A stretch of DNA of 13,698 nt from Paracoccaceae bacterium (lineage in GTDB: Bacteria; Pseudomonadota; Alphaproteobacteria; Rhodobacterales; Rhodobacteraceae): NCBI GenBank assembly GCA_026709725.1, contig JAPOSK010000174.1, positions 1 to 13,698 of the forward strand, given 5' to 3'. A model generated the notes under the pieces. It saw only the letters and a program-made list of their open reading frames with translations, had not been told where the DNA came from and searched no databases. How positions within the stretch are numbered: the first letter of the stretch is position 1; the number at the start of each line of letters is the position of its first letter. Below are positions 1-7,419 of this stretch, piece after piece. The position numbers and the translations under genes were made by a program.

Positions 1-94
1 TCACTGAGGGGATTCATTCCGGTCGCATGCGCTCCTCCGCAGCGGCGGGTGGTATCCGACTTTTGTTGCATGCAGGCCTGGGCCGCAGACAGGT

Positions 95-1204
95 TCAGGA
101 TGCCGCACTCGCAGTGATGATTTCCTCGACAAGCTGCATATCGACATCGCTCGTTGCGAATGCCGCCCCGATTGCCCTCACAAGAATGAATTGCGGTTTG
201 CCATTCCGGATTTTTTTATCCTGGGCCATGGCAGCAAGCACGGACCCGATGTCCGGGAGCCTGCCCTGAATCTGGCTGATCCGGGTCGGCAGGCCAAAGG
301 ATGCAATGTGATCACGAACGCGCAGGAGGTCTTTCTGTGGACACAGCCCCATCCGAACGGATGTCTCGAAGGCCAGCACGCAGCCAAGTGCCACAGCCTC
401 CCCGTGCAACAGTCGACCGGCGTAACCGGTTGCTGATTCGAGGGCGTGTCCAAACGTGTGACCAAGATTGAGAGTGGCCCGCTCCCCATGTTCAAATGTG
501 TCGGCAGCGACAATGTCTGCCTTCATGTGACAGGATCTCTCAATGATCGTTGCGAGATAATCATCGTCAAGGGCACGGAGCGACTCCTGTCGGCTATCAA
601 GCATGTCAAAAAAATCAGCATCACCAAGCAGACCGTATTTTATCACTTCGCCATAGCCGGCCCGCAGGTTGCGCCAGGACAGACTCGCAAGCGACGCATA
701 ATCACAGATGACGGCACTGGGTTGATGAAACGTGCCGATGAGATTTTTGCCCTGCGATGAGTTGATCCCTGTCTTGCCGCCCACGGCGCTGTCGACCTGC
801 GCCAGCAGTGTGGTCGGGACCTGGATACAGGCAAGGCCCCGTCGCGTGATCGAGGCTGCGAATCCGGTCAGATCTCCGATCACACCGCCGCCCAGGGCGA
901 TGACGGTCCCCAGACGGTCGAGATGCAGGCTGAGCAACCACTCAACCACCTGCTGCAGCGATGACCAGTCCTTGGTCCCTTCACCGGCCGGCATGATGAG
1001 ATGATCACATCGGATGCCTTCTTCTGCAAAACCGCCCAGCACACATGGCAGGTGATGCTCGGCCACCGCTTCATCGGTGACAATTGCCGTTCGCCGACCC
1101 CTGATCAATGATCCGGCCAATGGGCCAATACGCGCAAGCAGACCTGTACCGATCAGGATATCGTACCGGTGGTCCGGCAGTGTTACAGTCACGGTGCGGA
1201 TCAT
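95..1204 (-). CDS. aroB: 3-dehydroquinate synthase
   Basis: This enzyme converts DAHP to 3-dehydroquinate, the second step of the shikimate pathway, in the cytoplasm using NAD and a divalent metal. The 369-residue product has the usual length. Visible family motifs are the glycine-rich NAD site GGGVIGDLTGF (residues 105-115), the block QVPTTLLAQVDSAVGGKTG (128-146), GYGEVIKYG (183-191) with metal ligand Glu185, and LGHTFGH and HGEA with the metal-ligand histidines 249 and 267. The ATG start is preceded by GGAG at about 8 bases. It lies 36 bases downstream of the aroK stop on the same strand, so the two are very likely co-transcribed. The 94 bases beyond its stop hold no recognisable gene. Function is assigned from family motifs and is secure. 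Confidence 0.97.
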   Translation of the reverse strand: MIRTVTVTLPDHRYDILIGTGLLARIGPLAGSLIRGRRTAIVTDEAVAEHHLPCVLGGFAEEGIRCDHLIMPAGEGTKDWSSLQQVVEWLLSLHLDRLGTVIALGGGVIGDLTGFAASITRRGLACIQVPTTLLAQVDSAVGGKTGINSSQGKNLIGTFHQPSAVICDYASLASLSWRNLRAGYGEVIKYGLLGDADFFDMLDSRQESLRALDDDYLATIIERSCHMKADIVAADTFEHGERATLNLGHTFGHALESATGYAGRLLHGEAVALGCVLAFETSVRMGLCPQKDLLRVRDHIASFGLPTRISQIQGRLPDIGSVLAAMAQDKKIRNGKPQFILVRAIGAAFATSDVDMQLVEEIITASAAS

Positions 1205-1240
1205 GGCATGGACTCCACCCTCAAGGACTCCCCTTCCCTG

Positions 1241-1762
1241 TCACACGGAAAACAATTCGTTGCATATGCGTTCAGCAAGGGCAACGGGCCGTTCCGGGCC
1301 CTCAACATGGATCTCTCGCGTCGCCAGAGCATAGAGTGCATGACGGCACCTGGACAGCGCACGAAGGCGGCGCTGCCCATCCGGGCCGGCAATGAGAGGA
1401 CGGTGTGTCTCGCGTGCCACGCGCTGCCAGAGGATGCAAGGTCGGGTCGCGAGGTAGATGGAAACGCCTGTCCGTGCAATCAGCCGGCGGTTGATACCGG
1501 CAAGAAAAGCCCCACCACCAGTGGCAATGACAGCCGGAGGGTGGCGCAGCATGCGGGCAAGCATGCGGGTCTCAAGATGGCGGAAGACCTGTTCACCATC
1601 CTTGCTGAAGATGGAGGCAATGGTCTGCCCGTATTGACCTTCGATTGCGTCATCAAGGTCAAAAAAACGACGACCGGTGCGCCTGGCAAGCATCCGGCCA
1701 ATGCGACTCTTGCCTGCCCCCATCATTCCGACGAGGACAATGTGTGATGTGTCAGGTGACAC
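1241..1762 (-). CDS. aroK: shikimate kinase
   Basis: Phosphorylates shikimate at the 3-hydroxyl with ATP, the fifth step of the shikimate pathway. The 173-residue product matches the family length. Visible features are the Walker A loop GMMGAGKS (residues 12-19), the substrate/Mg motif DLDD (35-38), FRHLE (60-64) with the substrate-binding arginine, the GGG turn (82-84), and the lid region ETHRPL (118-123). The start is a GTG with no clear Shine-Dalgarno; no in-frame ATG lies close upstream. The start codon falls inside a 16-base palindrome (see separate entry). It is the first gene of an aroK-aroB pair and is divergent from the membrane protein gene beginning at 1836, a 73-base gap that should contain promoters for both directions. 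Confidence 0.95.
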   Translation of the reverse strand: MSPDTSHIVLVGMMGAGKSRIGRMLARRTGRRFFDLDDAIEGQYGQTIASIFSKDGEQVFRHLETRMLARMLRHPPAVIATGGGAFLAGINRRLIARTGVSIYLATRPCILWQRVARETHRPLIAGPDGQRRLRALSRCRHALYALATREIHVEGPERPVALAERICNELFSV

Positions 1763-1763
1763 A
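1748..1763. promoter_or_regulatory. palindrome over the aroK start codon
   Basis: The arms TGTGTCA and TGACACA are a perfect 7-bp inverted repeat around a GG centre. The site overlaps the GTG start of aroK and sits at one edge of the divergent aroK / membrane-protein promoter region. Two readings are possible: a dyad operator for a dimeric regulator, or a hairpin in the aroK mRNA that hides the initiation codon. Neither can be chosen from sequence alone, and chance remains possible. Confidence 0.35.
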
Positions 1764-1835
1764 ATTGCAGCGCTGGTTTGGTGTCATCAGGACCCCGCCA
1801 CCCGACTGGTTGCCAGGGTCTTGCGATTCCGCATC

Positions 1836-2039
1836 ATGACAGTAGTAACAGATATGGTCGAGCAAGAGGAGATCCAGCGGAATGCGGGTCCGTATATGAA
1901 AGTCAGGATTGTCATCATCATTGCGGCATTCATGCTATTGGTGGCCCTCATCGCGTATAGCCTCTTTAGTGACCCGTCACCACCGGGCCAGGCGATTGAG
2001 ATCGAGATTCCCTATCCCGCACCGGCAGATGCATCCTGA
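1836..2039 (+). CDS. small single-span membrane protein
   Basis: Not a family I recognise. The 67-residue product has a short charged N-terminus (residues 1-20, with EQEEIQR), one strongly hydrophobic helix at about 23-43 (VRIVIIIAAFMLLVALIAYS), and a proline-rich, acidic tail (DPSPPGQ, then EIEIPYPAPADAS). The basic residues before the helix suggest an N-in, C-out topology. The ATG at 1836 is the longest sensible start; internal ATGs at 1854 and 1896 are alternatives, and none has a strong ribosome site. Its stop overlaps the start of the next gene by 11 bases, which suggests translational coupling with the exported protein downstream. The overlap and a coherent hydrophobic segment are the evidence that it is real. 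Confidence 0.6.
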   Translation: MTVVTDMVEQEEIQRNAGPYMKVRIVIIIAAFMLLVALIAYSLFSDPSPPGQAIEIEIPYPAPADAS

Positions 2040-3573
2040 ACACGCCCTGATGGGGTGTGTTGCCGGCACCCTGCTTCTGATTCTCGCACCCGTCCATGCC
2101 GCCGGTCAGGAGGGTGGTGAGGGTTCGACCTCAATTCCGCCGGTGATCGGGGAGCCGCCTCCGTTTTCCCGGATGCCCCCGGTTGCAGAAGAGCCCCTGA
2201 TTATCCAGGACTATCTGGATGCCATCTCGCTGGATACAATTGGCCTTATCGGCCCGGAATCGAGCCCGCTCCCCACCGAACTCTGGCATCGCTCCAGGAC
2301 AGAGGATCTCGCCGCCCTTTTCGCGCGCCAGACCGCTGCTCTCCCGGCAAGTCTGCTGGAAATCCTCTATCTCCTGTTATTGACAGAAACGTCAAGACCC
2401 GGGATCGGTGCTGGAGATGGCAGACTGCTGGCCGCCCGCCTTGACAGCCTGCTGACGCTCGGGGCCGTCGATCAGGCGCAGGCCCTCTTCGGTATCATTG
2501 GCCCGAACAGGCCCGCGTTCTATTCACGCTGGCGTGATCTTGCGCTTTTGGATGGTGACGTGCTTGAGGTCTGCAACAGGCTTCTCGTTCGCTCCTCCCT
2601 CTCGTCTGCACTCGTGGATCATATTTACTGCAACCATGCCACAGGCAATACCGGGCAGGCTCAAAATCTCATGGCTGTCGCTCGCTCAATGGAGAGCCTT
2701 TCATCTGATGAGGAGATGATCCTGAACCTGCTCTTTGCTCCGGCAGAGACCCATGCTCCCGGAGCACAGGCAGGCCCCATCGTGCTGACTGATGACAGCA
2801 ATGTCATCTTGATCCGGATTCTTTTCGACCACACACACAACAGCGGACTGATCCCGGACACGGTCAAACTCGCCCCCCTGCGCATTGCTGCTGATCTGCC
2901 AGCGCCCCTCCGCTTCCATGCTGCCCTGATGCTGGTTCGCTCGCAGGCAATCTCCTACGAACCGGTCCTCACCATTGCCCGCGATGCACAATGGGAACTT
3001 GAGGGCCCTGCCGCCGAGGCAGTCCGCCTCCTGCTGGCCTTCGATCGTGCGATCATGCTGGATGAGACGGGCCGTTCCGCGGCACTGCTTGACAGGCTTT
3101 TTCCCTATCTTGTCGAGACTGGTCTGCTCCATGCCTTTGCTGACTACTACGCAGAGGAACTTGGATTTATCAGGGTCGCAAGCAGTCTTGCCCAACAGGT
3201 CATCCTGGCACTTGGCGGGACGGCAGGGGAGTGCAACTGTGGACCTCTTGGAGGCGATGAACGGTATCTCGCCGACCTGATCCGGCTCACCGGCGGAATT
3301 CCAACTGACTGGTCCGACTTGCCACAGGGTCATCTCATGCAGTCTCTGCTGGCCGGGCTGGCAGGCATCATCGCGACCCCCGGCCTTCAGGATCTTGTCG
3401 AGGCCGACCGGCATGGCGAGGCGCTCCTGACCATACTGACGCCGTTCAATGATCCCGAAACGATTTCGGGGGCACATCTGCAGGACGCAATTGCCCTCCT
3501 GGTCAACTACAATGACGCCGAGCGGGCACGATCTCTGGCCATTGAATGGGTGGTCACGGAGGTGCTGCCTTGA
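2029..3573 (+). CDS. exported alpha-helical protein of unknown function
   Basis: I do not recognise a named family. From the ATG at 2029 the product is 514 residues. A signal peptide is visible (about residues 8-25, GCVAGTLLLILAPVHAA) followed by GQEGG; there is no lipobox, so a soluble periplasmic protein is likely. An internal ATG at 2050 would also keep the signal. After a proline-rich linker (about 35-60) the rest is rich in Leu and Ala, with short amphipathic helices (for example LLAARLDSLLTLGAVDQAQALFGIIG) that resemble TPR-like alpha-solenoid proteins, though no canonical repeat can be aligned by eye. Upstream in-frame codons back to 1909 lie over the preceding gene and read like non-coding sequence, so they were excluded. 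It overlaps the genes on both sides. An envelope role is inferred only from the signal peptide. Confidence 0.85.
   Translation: MHPEHALMGCVAGTLLLILAPVHAAGQEGGEGSTSIPPVIGEPPPFSRMPPVAEEPLIIQDYLDAISLDTIGLIGPESSPLPTELWHRSRTEDLAALFARQTAALPASLLEILYLLLLTETSRPGIGAGDGRLLAARLDSLLTLGAVDQAQALFGIIGPNRPAFYSRWRDLALLDGDVLEVCNRLLVRSSLSSALVDHIYCNHATGNTGQAQNLMAVARSMESLSSDEEMILNLLFAPAETHAPGAQAGPIVLTDDSNVILIRILFDHTHNSGLIPDTVKLAPLRIAADLPAPLRFHAALMLVRSQAISYEPVLTIARDAQWELEGPAAEAVRLLLAFDRAIMLDETGRSAALLDRLFPYLVETGLLHAFADYYAEELGFIRVASSLAQQVILALGGTAGECNCGPLGGDERYLADLIRLTGGIPTDWSDLPQGHLMQSLLAGLAGIIATPGLQDLVEADRHGEALLTILTPFNDPETISGAHLQDAIALLVNYNDAERARSLAIEWVVTEVLP
3558..3572 (+). promoter_or_regulatory. ribosome binding site and TTG start of xerD
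   Basis: GGAGG at 3558-3562 stands 7 bases before the TTG at 3570-3572. That TTG shares two bases with the TGA stop of the upstream gene (TTGA). The only ATG nearby (3546) lies upstream of this ribosome site and would add eight residues (MGGHGGAA) unlike the XerD N-terminus. The site therefore decides the start in favour of TTG. Confidence 0.75.
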
Positions 3574-4490
3574 CTCTGGGGCAAATCGAGCAGTTTCTGG
3601 AAGCCATTCAGGCCGAGCGATCGGCGGCTCTCAACACCTGTCAGGCATACCGTCGCGATCTCCTTGCCCTGCAACGTTTCCTGGGCCAGCGGCACCGCGG
3701 GTTTGAAACTGCAACTCCGCTTGATATCGCAGACTATCTCAACACGCTCTCAGACCAAGGTATGGCGGTATCGACCCAGGCCCGCAAACTTGCCACGATC
3801 CGGCAGTTTTTTCTGTTCGCCCAGGAAGAAGGCTGGCGGAACGATATTCCAACCCTGCATATGAAAGCGCCGAAACCCGGTCAAACCCTGCCCAAATGCC
3901 TGTCACTGGATGATGTTGAACGGATGCTGGCGGCGGCGGCTTCAGCATCCGGTGACCGGGATATACGCAACGCCTGCCTGGTTGAGCTCCTTTATGCCAC
4001 CGGTCTTCGGGTCACCGAACTTGTTTCTCTGCAGGCACGCGAGCTGCGCAAGGGAGCCGAAACCATCATGGTGACCGGCAAGGGCAACAGGGAGCGGGTG
4101 GTTCCCGTCTCCCGACGGGCCCGTGATGCTGTACAGAACTGGTTCACCATACGCGACAGATTACCGGATGTTGTGGATGGCGGCAATCCCTTCCTCTTTC
4201 CCGGCCGGGGACGGGCGGGCCATATCAGCCGCGTGACAGCGTATCTTGCCATCAAGGCGATCGCTGCAGCCGCAGGCATTGATCCCAAACGGATTTCGCC
4301 CCATGTCCTGCGCCATTCCTTTGCCACCCATCTCCTGGCCAATGGTGCAGATCTTCGAATTATCCAGACTCTGCTCGGTCACGCCGAGATTGAAACAACC
4401 CAGCTCTATACCCATGTTCTCGACGCCCAGCTCAAATCCGCCGTCTTCTCCTACCACCCGCTGGCCCGCCGGGGGGACGATCAGCCATGA
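3570..4490 (+). CDS. xerD: site-specific tyrosine recombinase, XerD type
   Basis: Resolves chromosome dimers at dif sites together with XerC and FtsK. From the TTG start the product is 306 residues, close to the family norm. An N-terminal SAM-like DNA-binding domain covers about residues 5-90. The catalytic domain shows the full active site: Arg147 (TGLRVTEL), Lys171 (TGKGNRER), His245 and Arg248 (HVLRHSF), His271 (LLGHAEIETT) and nucleophile Tyr280 (QLYTHV). XerD rather than XerC is preferred because a xerD gene divergent from aroK-aroB is a familiar alphaproteobacterial arrangement; sequence reading alone does not exclude XerC. It overlaps the upstream gene through TTGA. In several alphaproteobacteria accA follows; here a gene-poor stretch follows instead. 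Confidence 0.92.
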   Translation: MTLGQIEQFLEAIQAERSAALNTCQAYRRDLLALQRFLGQRHRGFETATPLDIADYLNTLSDQGMAVSTQARKLATIRQFFLFAQEEGWRNDIPTLHMKAPKPGQTLPKCLSLDDVERMLAAAASASGDRDIRNACLVELLYATGLRVTELVSLQARELRKGAETIMVTGKGNRERVVPVSRRARDAVQNWFTIRDRLPDVVDGGNPFLFPGRGRAGHISRVTAYLAIKAIAAAAGIDPKRISPHVLRHSFATHLLANGADLRIIQTLLGHAEIETTQLYTHVLDAQLKSAVFSYHPLARRGDDQP

Positions 4491-5265
4491 TTGTCAGATG
4501 CCCGGCACTCGGAATGATGCCCTTCCGACCTGGACCTGTTGCGGATTTGACCGTCATGATACGACGGCTCCCTGTGATGATGCGGAGGGCAAGGTCACGA
4601 TGACTCCGGGAACGGTTGAGTCGGCATTCAATGCAGAACCGGCAAACCGGTTGCATTCACGCCATCCGCGCTGGCGTGAATGCAGGCATATCGCAGCAGA
4701 GCAGAGACGGGCCCTGGCGGGTCATCCAGGAAACAGGCCGGATCCTGTCATCCGGCATCCCGGCGCGTTGCCCGTGATTGTCGAGACTGGATTTCAGCCG
4801 GCACGAAAGGGTGGGCAGGACGCAATTGCGCATCCCGGCAAAACCGTTGATGGACAGATCATCGAAGGCGGATTGGCGGATCGCGGGAACAGGGCATCTG
4901 ACCGGCATGAAGACGAAGGGTCCCTGCCGGCAATTGATATCCACGGAACCCGTTGCAGCGGGACATCATCTGACAGTGAGACTTTCATGCAGCGGGAGGA
5001 ATGTGTTCTGTGGTGCCCCGGGAATGGGCCTGCCTGCTGCACAATCGGACAGCATCCCGGAGAACAGATGACGCAGAGCAATGCAAATCGGAGGGTTGAA
5101 GGCAATGGCGGCAGGGGGCGGACATATCGAAGCCGGAACCGGACACGCACTCATCGCCCGCCGCCGACCGGACTGTCGGGATCCGGGGTGCCGATGATGG
5201 TTGGGATCGGTGTGTTCTGCCCGGTGGATGCCGCAGGATATCCGTCCAGATTGAGGAGATAGGGA
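4491..5265. other. 775-base stretch between xerD and the CNNM gene, no convincing gene
   Basis: No frame here gives a recognisable protein. One plus-strand frame stays open from an ATG at 4498 to a stop at 5260-5262 (254 codons), but its translation is rich in Arg, His, Gly, Pro and Cys with no predicted helices or family motif, and has no good ribosome site. A 38-codon frame also begins at an ATGA overlap with the xerD stop (4487) and reads as unstructured basic sequence. The stretch contains a cluster of inverted repeats: 4637-4652 (AACCGG/CCGGTT), 4652-4684 (13 bp perfect), 4713-4730 (CCTGG/CCAGG) and 4737-4756 (GCCGGAT/ATCCGGC). It also has two copies of TGCAGCGGGA (4954 and 4988), and three copies of GCATCCCGG (4755, 4830, 5052). 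The promoter of the CNNM gene should lie near its right end, but I see no consensus match. Confidence 0.6.
4652..4684. repeat. perfect 13-bp inverted repeat downstream of xerD
   Basis: The arms TGCATTCACGCCA (4652-4664) and TGGCGTGAATGCA (4672-4684) pair without mismatch around a 7-base loop. A second hairpin with 6-bp arms (4637-4652) abuts it directly. The stem is strong enough to act as a 3' stabiliser or transcription barrier for the xerD message, but no T-run follows, so it is not a typical intrinsic terminator. It could also be a dyad binding site or a dispersed palindromic element. Confidence 0.7.
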
Positions 5266-6558
5266 ATGGCTGATACTGATCTGTCGCTTATAGCACACGG
5301 GGTTGCGATCGTCTGCCTCATTTGCTGTTCGGCATTTTTTTCCGGATCGGAAACCGCTCTGACATCAGCGTCCAAGGGGCGACTTAAATCGATGTCAGAG
5401 AAAGGGAACCGGGGTGCAAAGCGGGCACTTGGCGTGACTGCTGATCCGGACCGGTTGCTGTCGGGAATTCTTCTGGGCAACAACTTTGTCAATATCCTTG
5501 CGACAGCACTCGCAACGAGTCTCTTCAGCCAGATTCTTGGTGACTCCGGTGTTCTCTTCGCCACCCTTGTCATGACAGTTCTCGTTCTTGTCTTTGCCGA
5601 GATTCTGCCCAAGACCTATGCCCTGACATGGCCCGAAGCATCCGCCACCGTTGTCGCGGGCCCGATTCGGACATTCATTACGCTCTTTGCCCCGATTGTC
5701 TTTGTGGCCCGCGCTCCTGTCCGGGCGCTTCTTGCCTCATTGGGGGGGCGGAGGAAGAAACGGGAAAGCACCCAGGACATTCAGGAGGAAGTTGTCGGAC
5801 GCATGTCGCTTGGGGTCTCCGAAGGCATGTACAGCCCGGAGGATTTGCGGCGGGTTCTCGGTGCACTCGATATACATAATCGGACTGTTGAAAATGTCAT
5901 GCAGCACCGATCCACGATCAAGATGCTCAACGCTGACGACCCGCTCGACTCCATCTTTGCCCAGTGCATTGATGTGACGCATTCACGACTCCCGGTCTAC
6001 AAGGGAGATCTTGAAAACATCATAAAGATCGCACATGTCCGTGATATCTATCGACTCTACCACCATCAAAAAACAACCGGCCAGATCAGGGCAGACTGGG
6101 TGCAGGGTCTGAAGGACCCCTACTTTATCCCCGAGACAACATCACTCGGAGCGCAAATGCGGGAGTTTCTTGCGCGCCATGCTCATTTTGCTCTCGTGGT
6201 CGATGAGTACGGTGCCCTGCAGGGACTGGTCACGCTGGAAGATATCCTTGAGGAGATTGTGGGCGAAATTGCCGATGAATATGATGCCGCTCCAACCGAT
6301 GATCTCCTTGAGGCCGGGAGCAAGGAGATGGTTGTTGACGGCACCCTGCCTGTGCATGACTTGAACAAGACCATGAACTGGGACCTGCCCGAGGACAATG
6401 CCAATACGGTTGCCGGGCTTATCATCAATGAGATACGCTACATTCCTGATCAGGGCGAGACCTTCCATCTTCATGGTCATGAATTTATCATCGAGGAGCG
6501 GATTCAAAACCGGATCGCACGCATCCGCATCCGATCCGTTGGGCGGGAGAGCGGCTGA
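5266..6558 (+). CDS. CNNM/CorC-family membrane protein with CBS pair
   Basis: Member of the hemolysin C / CorC / CNNM family, linked to magnesium or cobalt homeostasis; the older hemolysin label is not supported functionally. The 430-residue product has an N-terminal DUF21/CNNM membrane domain with helices at about residues 8-30, 68-91, 95-113 and 128-150. Conserved motifs are SGSETAL (26-32), GNNFVN (71-76) and AEILPKT (111-117). A CBS pair covers about 190-330 (including VVDEYGALQGLVTLEDILEEIVG), and a C-terminal CorC_HlyC domain spans about 345-425. The ATG is preceded by GAGGAG at 7 bases, a strong start. It stands alone after a long gap. In rhizobia a similar gene commonly lies just beyond aroB; here it is on the other side of xerD. 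Substrate is not determined. Confidence 0.92.
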   Translation: MADTDLSLIAHGVAIVCLICCSAFFSGSETALTSASKGRLKSMSEKGNRGAKRALGVTADPDRLLSGILLGNNFVNILATALATSLFSQILGDSGVLFATLVMTVLVLVFAEILPKTYALTWPEASATVVAGPIRTFITLFAPIVFVARAPVRALLASLGGRRKKRESTQDIQEEVVGRMSLGVSEGMYSPEDLRRVLGALDIHNRTVENVMQHRSTIKMLNADDPLDSIFAQCIDVTHSRLPVYKGDLENIIKIAHVRDIYRLYHHQKTTGQIRADWVQGLKDPYFIPETTSLGAQMREFLARHAHFALVVDEYGALQGLVTLEDILEEIVGEIADEYDAAPTDDLLEAGSKEMVVDGTLPVHDLNKTMNWDLPEDNANTVAGLIINEIRYIPDQGETFHLHGHEFIIEERIQNRIARIRIRSVGRESG

Positions 6559-6731
6559 CAGGATGCAGTTTGACGCCGCATCATACACATCAGCCGGATT
6601 TCATGCTAGGAACCCCCGTCATGTCAGGAACCACCGCTGCGTCGTGGCGTCGCGCCCGGCGCTTCGGGTGACGGGAACCTGTCGCCGATGACATGAATAG
6701 ACGTGCAGGATCAGAGATAAGGAGCAGACAG
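6559..6731 (+). promoter_or_regulatory. structured leader upstream of the IalB-family gene
   Basis: This 173-base interval contains an 8-bp perfect inverted repeat, TCATGTCA at 6619-6626 and TGACATGA at 6689-6696. Inside it lies a local hairpin, GGTGACGG at 6667-6674 against CCTGTCGCC (6678-6686), with two G-T pairs. The leader ends with AAGGAG (6719-6724), 7 bases before the ATG. A TTGACG at 6570-6575 could be a -35 element, but no good -10 follows at the normal distance. The elements suggest RNA structure in the leader; no known riboswitch class is recognised. Confidence 0.3.
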
Positions 6732-7382
6732 ATGTCAACCAAAACGATCGTACACAAAATTGAGGCAACGGATTCGCTGCGGAGAATCGGACTTGGTCTG
6801 GTGGCAGTGTTGATGACCACAACAGCTGCCATGGCGCAGGATGAAGCCGCGGCTGATGAAAACCTTGACCTGAGTGTTGGTGAGATTGTGCCGTATAACG
6901 AGCAGTACCAGGACTGGTTCTTGGTGTGCGTTCAGCCTGCGGGCGGCGAACTTGACTGCAGTGTTTCGCAGCCGGTTCTCAATGCCGCTGGCACCCCGGC
7001 GATGCGGCTCGAAATCCGCCCGATAACGAACTCAAACCTCTTTGCTGCCGCCCTGACGCTTCAGGCTCCACTCGGCACCAATCTCGAAGCCGGAATCGAA
7101 CTTGCGATCAACAGCAATTCACCACGACGCTATGGTTTCAGGTACTGCCTGCCCGATGGCTGCATTGCCCGTATCGGCCTTTTGGGAACGGAAGTGAATT
7201 CCATGAAAGCCGGAAATGGATGGCGGATGGTGTTGTACGAGGGTGATGACACCGATACACCGATCCAGTTTGATCTCTCTCTGGCAGGCTTTACCACGGC
7301 CTTTGAACGGCTGGCGGCAATTGAGACTGAAGGTTTAAGCCCGTTGGAGGCTGATGCGGAACCGGAAGACTCGGGAAACTGA
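6732..7382 (+). CDS. secreted IalB-family (invasion-associated locus B) protein
   Basis: IalB-family proteins are small periplasmic or secreted proteins widespread in alphaproteobacteria; the name comes from Bartonella, and the general biochemical role is not known. From the ATG at 6732 the product is 216 residues. AAGGAG 7 bases upstream fixes this start over the ATG at 6693. A signal peptide (about residues 17-35, ending TAAMA before QDE) is clear. Family features are the N-terminal QDWFLVCVQ with the Cys pair in FLVCVQPAGGELDCSVSQ, and the second pair in YCLPDGCIARIGL, likely forming disulfides. The tail is acidic (EADAEPEDSGN). It is followed by a probable terminator and faces the KAS gene. 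Presence of this family does not imply pathogenicity. Confidence 0.88.
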   Translation: MSTKTIVHKIEATDSLRRIGLGLVAVLMTTTAAMAQDEAAADENLDLSVGEIVPYNEQYQDWFLVCVQPAGGELDCSVSQPVLNAAGTPAMRLEIRPITNSNLFAAALTLQAPLGTNLEAGIELAINSNSPRRYGFRYCLPDGCIARIGLLGTEVNSMKAGNGWRMVLYEGDDTDTPIQFDLSLAGFTTAFERLAAIETEGLSPLEADAEPEDSGN

Positions 7383-7393
7383 GGCTGTCAGCG

Positions 7394-7418
7394 TGGCCGC
7401 CGACCAGGCGACCATTTT
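7394..7418 (+). terminator. probable intrinsic terminator after the IalB-family gene
   Basis: TGGCCGCC (7394-7401) pairs with GGCGACCA (7407-7414) with one mismatch and a 5-base loop, followed at once by TTTT (7415-7418). It begins 12 bases after the stop of the plus-strand gene and ends just before the stop of the convergent KAS gene. The T-run is short, so termination may be partial; on the minus strand no T-run follows the stem. Confidence 0.45.
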
Positions 7419-7419
7419 G

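Noticed and set aside
1169..1747. Plus-strand open frame of 192 codons
   Set aside because: Antisense to aroK, which has all shikimate kinase motifs.
1754..1787. Eleven-codon minus-strand frame (MTPNQRCNCVT) ending over the aroK start, a possible leader peptide
   Set aside because: No aromatic codon run and no convincing ribosome site or terminator/antiterminator pair; chance is sufficient.
2701..3477. Minus-strand open frame of 258 codons
   Set aside because: Lies wholly within the exported-protein gene on the other strand; its translation lacks any family motif, whereas the plus-strand frame has a signal peptide and regular helices.
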